From the NCBI RefSeq assembly GCF_020741395.1, contig NZ_DYZA01000226.1:1-13917 (forward strand): a DNA stretch of 13,917 bases. Direction: 5' to 3'. The notes below the pieces were generated by a model that did not search any database, was not told where the DNA came from, and saw nothing but the letters and a program-made list of their open reading frames with translations. The position numbers and the translations under genes are program-made. Shown here piece after piece: positions 1 to 7,000 of the stretch; within the stretch, counting starts at the first letter, position 1; each line of letters starts with the position of its first letter. The stretch comes from Mailhella massiliensis (GTDB taxonomy: Bacteria; Desulfobacterota; Desulfovibrionia; Desulfovibrionales; Desulfovibrionaceae).

Positions 1-410
1 TCGACGGTGTAGCCGCCCTTGATGCGGCGGGTGATGGTGCCGGTGATGACGCCGTTCTTTTCCAGAACTTCTTCAAGCTGATCGAACAGCTGCATACGCT
101 TGGCCTTGTCGAACGAAAGGGTGATGGTGCCGTCCATCTCGTTCTTGCGGGCAACGTACACATCGACGCGATCGCCGACTTTAACCGTTATATTGCCCTG
201 AGCGTCCCGAAATTCCTCAGCGGGGATCTGGCCTTCGGACTTGAAATTCACGTCCACAAGCACAGTGTCGTCGTCCACGCGCACGACTTCGCCCTTGACG
301 ATGGAACCTTCTTCAAGGTCACCCATGTCGGGGTTGAGATAGTCTTCGAGCGCGCTCGCAAAGCTCATTTCGGAATCGATCTGGTTTTCCATGTTTTCGG
401 CAGTTGCCAT
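1..410 (-). CDS. rpsA: 30S ribosomal protein S1, N-terminal part (runs off left edge)
   Basis: This is the first 136 codons of ribosomal protein S1, the large RNA-binding protein of the small subunit that helps mRNAs dock for initiation. The translated N-terminus reads MATAENMENQIDSEMSF. It is followed by an S1-type OB fold at about residues 34-101 (GSIVKGEVVRVDDDTVLVDV, then KVGDRVDVYVARKNEMDGTI). A second repeat begins near residue 119 with GVITGTITRRIKGGYTV, the classic start of S1 domain 2. The ATG at 410-408 is chosen because GGAGGA (416-421 on the complementary strand) lies 5 bases upstream. The rest of the gene, usually four to six S1 repeats in total, lies outside the window. It is divergent from the pseudouridine synthase gene. 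The identification is very secure; only the gene's full length is unknown. Confidence 0.96.
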   Translation of the reverse strand, partial: MATAENMENQIDSEMSFASALEDYLNPDMGDLEEGSIVKGEVVRVDDDTVLVDVNFKSEGQIPAEEFRDAQGNITVKVGDRVDVYVARKNEMDGTITLSFDKAKRMQLFDQLEEVLEKNGVITGTITRRIKGGYTV

Positions 411-440
411 ACGGATCCTCCAACCTAACAAACAGAATTC

Positions 441-455
441 TGCCCTCATCGGGCA
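441..455 (-). promoter_or_regulatory. small hairpin in the rpsA leader
   Basis: The rpsA leader, read on the minus strand, holds TGCCC-GATGA-GGGCA, a perfect 5-bp stem with a 5-base loop, about 20 bases upstream of the GGAGGA ribosome site. It lies downstream of the candidate promoter at 464-492, so it would be in the mRNA. S1 synthesis is autoregulated through leader structure in E. coli; whether this short hairpin does the same here is inference. Confidence 0.35.
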
Positions 456-463
456 GGTTTCTC

Positions 464-492
464 TACATATCAGGAATGCCATGGATACACAA
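464..492 (-). promoter_or_regulatory. candidate sigma70-type promoter for rpsA
   Basis: Read on the minus strand, TTGTGT (487-492) and TATGTA (464-469) are separated by exactly 17 bases. The -35 box is a fair match to TTGACA; the -10 box is weak, with only its first three bases fitting TATAAT. A start near 457 would give a leader of roughly 47 bases containing the hairpin at 441-455. Position and spacing are good, box quality is moderate, so this is a candidate only. Confidence 0.35.
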
Positions 493-546
493 GTCGTTTC
501 TTTCGCCTTTCCGGGGAAACGCCCTTTTTTCCACATCTGCGCAATC

Positions 547-575
547 TGGACGCAAAAAGGGAAACCTTTTATGCT
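547..575 (+). promoter_or_regulatory. candidate sigma70-type promoter for the RluC-type gene
   Basis: On the plus strand, TGGACG (547-552) and TATGCT (570-575) are separated by 17 bases. Each box matches the consensus at four of six positions. Transcription would start near 582, about 45 bases before the ATG at 627. The -10 hexamer TATGCT is identical to the one proposed for the macroglobulin promoter at 9659-9664. The call rests on spacing and consensus only. Confidence 0.38.
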
Positions 576-626
576 TCTCCAAAGCACGGCGCATGAAACG
601 CGCTGCGGAAGGATCATTTAAAACCC

Positions 627-1580
627 ATGGAAAACAGCAAGGATACAGGGGCTCTCGCCGTCAGCAGGGCGGAAGCGGGGCAAAAGCTGCTCAATTTTCT
701 CCAGCGACGCATCAGCGCGCCCGCAAGCGACCTTCACCGCTGGATACGCACCGGGCAGGTGCGCGTCAACGGCGCGCGCTCCAAAGCCTTCGACCGCCTG
801 AGCGAGGGCGACATGGTGCGCGTACCGCCCTTTGCCGAGCGCCAGCCCGCAGGAAGCGGGGAGGGCGCTTCACGCCGGGAGCATGGCGCGCCGCTTCTTG
901 ATATCGTTTTTGAAAATGAGGATGTTATCGTCATCGCCAAGCCCGCCGGGCTTCCCGTGCAGGGCGGCACCGGGCATACGGACAGCATAGCCGCAAGGCT
1001 TGCCGGGGAGCGCGCCCGCGCCGACTTCGTACCCGCTCCCGTACACCGGCTGGACAAGGACACCTCCGGCCTGCTTGTGGCAGGCAAGACCTACGCCGCC
1101 GTGCGCCTTCTCACCGACGCCCTCGCCGGGCGCGCGGGCACGCCGCCGCGCAAGGAATACCTTGCCTGGGTGGAAGGTGCATGGCCTCACCCTGAAAAGC
1201 GGGAACTGTACGACTTTCTGGCGAAGGATGGGACAACGAAACGCATGCGCGCCGCTTCTGAAAAAGAAGCGGAAGCCAAAGAAGCCCGCTGCGAGGTCAC
1301 GGCTCTGGAAAAAAGGCGCATACACGACCGCGAATACACCCTGCTCCTGGTGCGCCTGCTCACCGGCAGAACTCATCAGATACGGGTACAGCTCGCCCTG
1401 CGCGGCCACCCCATAGCCGGGGATCCGTGGTATGGAAAAGGCTCCTGCGAAAGCCTGAAGCTGCATGCCTTCCGCCTGGAGCTGCCCCTTCCGGGCGGGG
1501 AATGTCGGAGTCTTGAACTTCCGCCCCCGTGGAAAGGCGAATGGAAGGCGGCATGCCCCGGCCGCAGGCCGCAACGGTAG
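627..1580 (+). CDS. rluC: RluA-family 23S rRNA pseudouridine synthase, RluC-type
   Basis: This enzyme converts chosen uridines of 23S rRNA to pseudouridine in the cytoplasm. The 317-residue protein has an N-terminal S4 RNA-binding domain (about 13-68, with the segment LHRWIRTGQVRVNGARSKAF). The RluA catalytic domain follows (about 92-305). The signature HRLDKDTSGLLVAGK starts at H140, and its catalytic aspartate is D143. GRTHQIRVQ (247-255) and HPIAGDPWYG (261-270) are further family motifs. VQGGTG before the catalytic loop and the overall length resemble RluC (319 residues in E. coli, sites 955/2504/2580) more than RluD, but subfamily assignment from reading alone is not certain. The start is the ATG at 627; no other in-frame start lies just upstream. 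The nearest Shine-Dalgarno (GGAAGGA, 607-613) is 13 bases away, longer than ideal, so translation may be modest. The gene is convergent with pbpC, 89 bases away. Confidence 0.9.
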   Translation: MENSKDTGALAVSRAEAGQKLLNFLQRRISAPASDLHRWIRTGQVRVNGARSKAFDRLSEGDMVRVPPFAERQPAGSGEGASRREHGAPLLDIVFENEDVIVIAKPAGLPVQGGTGHTDSIAARLAGERARADFVPAPVHRLDKDTSGLLVAGKTYAAVRLLTDALAGRAGTPPRKEYLAWVEGAWPHPEKRELYDFLAKDGTTKRMRAASEKEAEAKEARCEVTALEKRRIHDREYTLLLVRLLTGRTHQIRVQLALRGHPIAGDPWYGKGSCESLKLHAFRLELPLPGGECRSLELPPPWKGEWKAACPGRRPQR

Positions 1581-1669
1581 CAGCCGTTTCTCTCCCCGGC
1601 ATTTTCCAGATGTTCCCGGGCGGTCATGCCGCCGCAAAGGCGTTCTTTCCCGGCACGGGCAACCCGGCC

Positions 1670-3994
1670 TCAGGGCAGGGTTTTCACCACCAGCGTCCGG
1701 CTTGCGGCCCTGCCCCTGTCGTCCACCACCCGAAGCTCATGCACCCCGTCGTCGGGATTCCAGAACAGGGGCTCTCCCGGCAGGGAACGGCCCAGAAAGC
1801 GGTCCTTGACAAACCAGAACAGCGCGCCTGCGTCCGCATCGGCTCCTGCCGTGAGGGCTATGACGCTCCTCTCCGGGGAAGAAAGGCTGCGCTGATAGAC
1901 CACGCCTTCCTTGGGCGAGAGTATGTCCGGCGGCATGCCGGGCAAGCGCTCCTGTCCGCAGCCCGGGCCGAAGGGCGGGGGCGGCGGCTTGACCACGCCC
2001 GCACGCAGGAACTGCGCCCGCAGGTCCGAAGGCCAGAACTCCCACACCTTCTCCTCCGTGCGGCCGGGCACGGCCTCGCAGGCGCGAAGCCCCGTTTCCT
2101 TATCTATGAGAATGGTGCGGAACACTCCCGAAGGCCTCGTGGGCGAACGGCCGGGGATATACCATGTCTCCACCACCTCCCCGCACAGGGAAATGTCGAG
2201 GTCCCCGGTGGCCGCGCATACTTTTTCCCGAGTGATGTTCAAACCTTCCTGCTGGCGGGGAATGAGGTCGACCATGGAGGCGTCCCTTGCGGCGAGGGCC
2301 TGGGCGATATCGGCGAACAAAGGCGCGGCCACTTCCCCGCCCACAAGCAGCGGGTTCTGCGTGTTGTCGAAATTGCCCGCCCACACCACCAGCACATAGG
2401 GCCCCACCACGCCCGCCGTCCATGCGTCGCGGAATCCGTTGGACGTACCGGTTTTTACACGCAGAGGAAGGAGCCCGGAAGCGCCGCGCACCGCATGCGC
2501 GCCGTCTTCCAGCATACGGAGCGCCACTATGGCCGCCTCCGGGGAAAGAAGAGGCACGGCGCCCTTCCGCTCTTCCCCGGCAAAAAGCCGGATCTGCCTC
2601 CACACGCCCCTGTTGGCCAGCATGGCATACAGGCCGCCGAGCTCGCGCATGGATACTTCCGCCCCGCCGAGTACCAGGCTCAACCCGTAATGCTCCTCGC
2701 TGAAAGGCAGCTCCACCCCCGCCCTTTGCAGAAAACTGTAGAGCCCGGGCCGAAGGCGCGCGGCCAGCGCTATGGCCGGAATGTTGCGGCTTGCGCGGAG
2801 CGCCTCCTCCGCAGGAAGCGGCCCCCGGAACACGCGGTCGAAATTTTCCGGGTCATACCCGCCGAAACTGCGCGGCGAATCGGCAAGCAGGGTACGCGGG
2901 TGTATCAGCCCCTGATCCAGGGCCAGGGCGTAGATGAAGGGCTTGAGTGTGGATCCGGGGGAGCGCCTTGCCCGCGTGCCGTCCACCTGGCCGGAAATGG
3001 CGGCATGGAAAAAATCCGCCGAACCGGCCAGCGCGCGCACTTCCATGCTCGGCCAGTGTATGAGCAGCGCCGCGGCGTTATGCAGGCCGTAGCGCCTGCC
3101 CCGGGCGGCAAAGCCGGACAGAGCCCTTTCCAGAATATTCTGCGCGCCCCTGTCTACAAACGTGCGCACCGGTTCCCCCCCACGGGAAAGGGGGAGAAGC
3201 TCGCTTGTGAGGTGCGGCGCGGCAAAAGGCAGGCCGGAAGGACCATACACGCGAAGGGAAGCCTGCGCCCCCGCAAGGGAAAGGCTCATGCGCTTTTCAC
3301 GTCCTGAGCCGTCCTGCCCCTCCATGGCGAGACGGTGCATCCTCCGTCGGGCCGCATCGAAATCCGGCCCTCCCAGAGGGCTTCGCCGCACCGGATTCTG
3401 AGGCACGACGGCCAGGGCAAGGGCCTGCTCGCGGGAAAGGTCGCCCGGCCGCGTATGAAAATACATGCGCGCGGCCGCGCCTATGCCCTCCACATTGCCG
3501 CCATAGGGCGCGAGGTTGAAATAGGCCTCAAGAATCTCGTCCTTACCGTAATGATATTCATACTGAAGCGCCCGGGCCATTTGCACAAGTTTGCCCGTAA
3601 CGCTCTGCGTGGCAAGCCCGAGGCGAAGGCGGGCCACCTGCATCGTGATGGTGGAACCTCCCATGCGGCGGGAACCGCCGAGCATGGACAGGGCAGAACG
3701 CAGCAGGGAAAAGGGGTTCACCCCGAAGTGACGGTAGAAGTATCTGTCTTCATAGAGCAGCGCAGCACGCACGGCCTCGGGCGAAACTTCGTGCAGACGC
3801 ACGCGCAGGCGATACTTCTCATCGGAGGTAAGGCCCATCCTCATGAGGGAACCTCCGCCGTCCAGCACCAGGGGCGAGAACTCCACTCCTTCCAGAAGCG
3901 GCGGCTTTGCGCTCAGGGCCAGCCAGCCCCAGAGAAGAACCACAGGAAGAAAAAGCGCGGCAAGGGCCGCCCGCCGTATTCTGTGACCGCGCAA
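1670..3994 (-). CDS. pbpC: penicillin-binding protein 1C (bifunctional transglycosylase/transpeptidase)
   Basis: This is a 774-residue class A penicillin-binding protein that polymerises and cross-links peptidoglycan on the periplasmic face of the inner membrane. One N-terminal membrane helix (about 9-28) follows a basic start. The GT51 glycosyltransferase domain (about 60-225) carries the catalytic Glu82 in EDRYFYRHFG, and GGSTITMQ at 112-119. The transpeptidase domain (about 300-600) carries the SxxK motif S348-T-L-K351, SRN at 402-404 and KTGTSNG from K514. The last ~80 residues form the PBP1C-specific C-terminal domain (PBP_C, with FWFVKDRFLG and ELRVVDDRGRAASRTL). Length matches E. coli PBP1C (770). 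The start is TTG at 3994, supported by AGGAG six bases upstream (4001-4005). It follows the macroglobulin gene by 57 bases, a widespread bacterial pairing. A terminator hairpin lies in that gap, so expression may depend on read-through. Confidence 0.94.
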   Translation of the reverse strand: MRGHRIRRAALAALFLPVVLLWGWLALSAKPPLLEGVEFSPLVLDGGGSLMRMGLTSDEKYRLRVRLHEVSPEAVRAALLYEDRYFYRHFGVNPFSLLRSALSMLGGSRRMGGSTITMQVARLRLGLATQSVTGKLVQMARALQYEYHYGKDEILEAYFNLAPYGGNVEGIGAAARMYFHTRPGDLSREQALALAVVPQNPVRRSPLGGPDFDAARRRMHRLAMEGQDGSGREKRMSLSLAGAQASLRVYGPSGLPFAAPHLTSELLPLSRGGEPVRTFVDRGAQNILERALSGFAARGRRYGLHNAAALLIHWPSMEVRALAGSADFFHAAISGQVDGTRARRSPGSTLKPFIYALALDQGLIHPRTLLADSPRSFGGYDPENFDRVFRGPLPAEEALRASRNIPAIALAARLRPGLYSFLQRAGVELPFSEEHYGLSLVLGGAEVSMRELGGLYAMLANRGVWRQIRLFAGEERKGAVPLLSPEAAIVALRMLEDGAHAVRGASGLLPLRVKTGTSNGFRDAWTAGVVGPYVLVVWAGNFDNTQNPLLVGGEVAAPLFADIAQALAARDASMVDLIPRQQEGLNITREKVCAATGDLDISLCGEVVETWYIPGRSPTRPSGVFRTILIDKETGLRACEAVPGRTEEKVWEFWPSDLRAQFLRAGVVKPPPPPFGPGCGQERLPGMPPDILSPKEGVVYQRSLSSPERSVIALTAGADADAGALFWFVKDRFLGRSLPGEPLFWNPDDGVHELRVVDDRGRAASRTLVVKTLP

Positions 3995-4000
3995 CGCACT

Positions 4001-4005
4001 CTCCT
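4001..4005 (-). promoter_or_regulatory. ribosome binding site that decides the TTG start of pbpC
   Basis: Read on the minus strand the sequence is TTTTTCAGGAGAGTGCG-TTG. AGGAG is spaced 6 bases from TTG at 3994-3992, which opens directly into the basic, signal-anchor-like sequence MRGHRIRRAAL. The GTG at 3998-4000 is out of frame. The site begins immediately after the U-tract of the terminator at 4007-4047, so the two elements are adjacent in the RNA. Confidence 0.7.
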
Positions 4006-4006
4006 G

Positions 4007-4047
4007 AAAAACAAGCGCCCCTTCCCCGCCCGGCGGAGAAGGGGCGC
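4007..4047 (-). terminator. intrinsic terminator or attenuator between the macroglobulin gene and pbpC
   Basis: GCGCCCCTTC (4015-4024) and GAAGGGGCGC (4038-4047) form a perfect 10-bp GC-rich stem. The loop can add four more pairs (4026-4029 with 4033-4036). On the minus strand the hairpin is followed at once by TTGTTTTT (4014-4007). It begins 5 bases after the macroglobulin stop codon and ends 2 bases before the pbpC Shine-Dalgarno. On shape alone it is a strong Rho-independent terminator. Because pbpC follows with no visible promoter of its own, it more likely lowers pbpC transcription than abolishes it. Confidence 0.8.
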
Positions 4048-4051
4048 GCGT

Positions 4052-7000
4052 TTATTCCACAATCACCTTCCCGCCCGGGGAATGGGCGTGAACGCTTCTG
4101 TTGTACATGGCCTCCGCCTGCACGGCGGGCAGGGCGTACACGCCCTTATTGACCGCACGCACGGCGTAGGTGAAGGTGGAAGGCTCCGTGCCGAGAGAAG
4201 TGAAGAATATCATCCTGTCTTCCCGGCGGTCGGCACGGCCGTCCGGAGTGTTCTCCATCTTCACAGGGGCGGCAAGCTCCATCTCAAAGCCGCCGGGCAG
4301 AAGGTCGACGACAGCCACATCCTTCAGCACCCCTCCGTGCGCCCTTGCAGTGACGGACACCGTAACGACGTCGCCCTGCCGGACCTTCGTCACGACATTC
4401 CCCTCGCCGTCAAGATAGCTTCTCGTCACTTCCATGCCCTCGGAAAGCGCGCCTTCGGGCACGTTGCGGTCATAGCCCTGATCCGACACCTCAAAGTACA
4501 GGGGAATGCCTCCCTCGGGCATGGTCAGCTCGTAGGAGGCGCAGCCCGGCGCGGAAAGGGTGAGCATGCCGTGAAGCTCCTTCGGCAGGAAGGAATCTTC
4601 CTCAAAGCCGGACTGCATGGCCGTGCAGCGCAACGAAACGCCCTGAGGCACGGGGGCAGCCTGCTCAAGGTCGAGCAGAGCCCTCACGGCCAGAGCGGCG
4701 GAAAGGCTCACATAGCGGCCGCCGCCCGTGGCGTCCACAAGTTCCTCGGCCAGGGCAGAGCGCATGTTCTCCAGAAGTGCCGGAAAATGCCTCGCAACCA
4801 CCGAAACGCGAAGCGCCTGAGCTGCCAGCGCGTCCAGAGTGTCGCCCCGGAATCCGGCCCCGGGCCGACGGTACAGGGCAATAAGCCTTGCCGCGTCATC
4901 GTTCATACGCATGACAGCGCAGCAGGCGGCCACCAGAGAGGAAGCCACGTCTTCCCTCCATGCGGGGAAACGCTCTTCCAGCTGGTCCACGAGCTGAGAA
5001 AGGGCCTGCGTGGTGATATGGCCCTCGCGGGTGAGCACCCAGAGGCCGTAGGCCTGCGCCCGCCCCTCTTCCAGCGAGGAGGGCACGCGGTCCAGCACTT
5101 TTTCCAGCGCTCCCATGACCTCGGAAAGAAGGCCTCCGGGAAGAGCCGCACCGGCCTCGTGCAGGGTAAGGAGAAAATCTGCGGCATAGGCCGTGACAAG
5201 TACCTCAGGCTCACCTCCCGGCCAGGGCGACACACCGCGCCACTGCAAGGCTCCCTGTATCGCCCGCACGGCTTCATTCAGCCGATCCCGCACCATCCTG
5301 CGCGCCTCTTCAGGCGGACGGGAGGCTTCGGAAAGAAGCTCGGGCCTGTTCATAAGCAGGGCAAAGGGCATGGCCCGGCTGATACGCTGCTCCACGCAGC
5401 CGTAAGGATAGATTTCAAGGTAACGCACAAGTCCCCGCAGGGCGGGCAGCGGCAGGGCCGACACCGAGGCCGAGCCCTTCGCATCATAAGGGTAAAGGCT
5501 GCGACCCGTGGAAAGGGCCATGGACGAAGAGGCAACACCTGCCTTCAGGCTCTCGCGCAGAGGAGAAGCCGGACGGACGGAGAGAGAAGCTTCCCGCTCC
5601 GCAAGGATGCCCTCGCCCTTTACGGTAAAGCGCGCCTGCGCGTTTCCGGGCGTATCCCCCACTTCCACGCGGAAGGGAAGCACCACTTCCTCGCCGGGAG
5701 CCACGTCCAGCGAAGAGGGCGGGCCTTCCAGCACGCGAAGCGCCGCGTCGAAGTCCAGGGAAAGCCCGGCCTTCAGAGGCGCGCCGGTATGGTTGGCCAC
5801 GGCCACGGCCGCCTCGAACACGTCGCCCGGAGAAGCCATAAGCGGAAGCTGCGGCGTGACTACCACGGGCGCGCGCACCTCCACTCTGGCATCGGCACTG
5901 CCCGCCGCCTGCGGAGAGGCCGCCACTGCCATGACGCGCACCGTGCCGTTGTAGTAGCCGGGAACGGGTATCTCCACGGCGTTTTCTCCCTGCTTCACAT
6001 CCACAAGGCCGAGCCACCAGCTCATGGGAGGCTCGTCTTTCCGCTTGAAGGGGTTGTGGAAGCGCCCTCCGGCCATGCCCATGTCGCCACCGAAGGCAGG
6101 CATGCGGAACGATCCGTGCTCGGGCATGAGCAGGTCGAACATCTGCATGGTTTCCACTTCCAGCGCCCTGTCGTCCAGTAAATAGCGCAGCGGGTCGGGA
6201 GTGGGGAAGGCGGTGAGGCTGAGCACGCCCTCATCCACGGCAAAAATCAGTGCCTTACCTTCATGACGGGAGAAAAGGCTCGCAGTAATGACACTTCCGG
6301 GAAGCACGGGGCCGGATGGAACCGTCATCTTCAGTCCCATGTCGCGCCGCGCCACGTTTACGGAAACGGGAACCACGGAAAAGACATAGGGCTGCATGAA
6401 CACATCCTTCGAGGAAAGGGAGCGCACCAAGGAAACATGCACATAGGCGCGGCCCTCAAAGCCTGCGGGCACCTCTATCTCCTGCACGCTGTCCCCGGCG
6501 GGGGCGCGGAACCAGCGCCAGGCCTCCACGCCGTCGCGCTCAAAGGTGACAAGCCCCGTGCCTTCATACGGCGCGGAAAGGAAAAAGCGCGTTTTTTCCC
6601 CGGAGGTAAGCTCCGTTTTTTCCAGATGCATGCGCAGCGTGCCGGAAGGAAGCTTTTTCCGGCCCGCCAGGCGCAGGTCGCTGTTGCCGGCCACGGTAAA
6701 GGGCGTCTGCGCCATGACGCGTCCCTGCTTATCTCGCACGGAAAGCAGATATTCGCCGCTCTGTCCTGTGGGTAGGGTAAAGACCAGACGTCCCTCCGCA
6801 TCCACTCTTTTGCCCTCGCCCGCCACAACACGGAGCACCGGCGTTTCCTCGTAGCGGTAGCGGCCCTCCCTGTCGGTGACAAGGCTCGTCACATAGCGCC
6901 TCTCCGACACCTGGAAGGAAAGCTCCCCGGGGTCGACACGCGCAAGGTCGGGGCCGAGGGCCAGAAATTCCAGACCCGCTTCGCTGCCCTGAGGAATGAA

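Noticed and set aside
555..570. AAAAGG-GAAA-CCTTTT palindrome upstream of the rluC-type gene as a terminator
   Set aside because: It has a short A/T-rich 6-bp stem in a promoter region with no gene ending nearby. It overlaps the candidate promoter spacer and -10 box and is probably chance.
1581..1669. Possible shared terminator between the convergent rluC-type gene and pbpC (hairpin GGCGG-TCATG-CCGCC, 1619-1633)
   Set aside because: The stem is only 5 bp and neither side has a T-run, so it cannot be supported as an intrinsic terminator. No other structure was seen in this 89-base gap.
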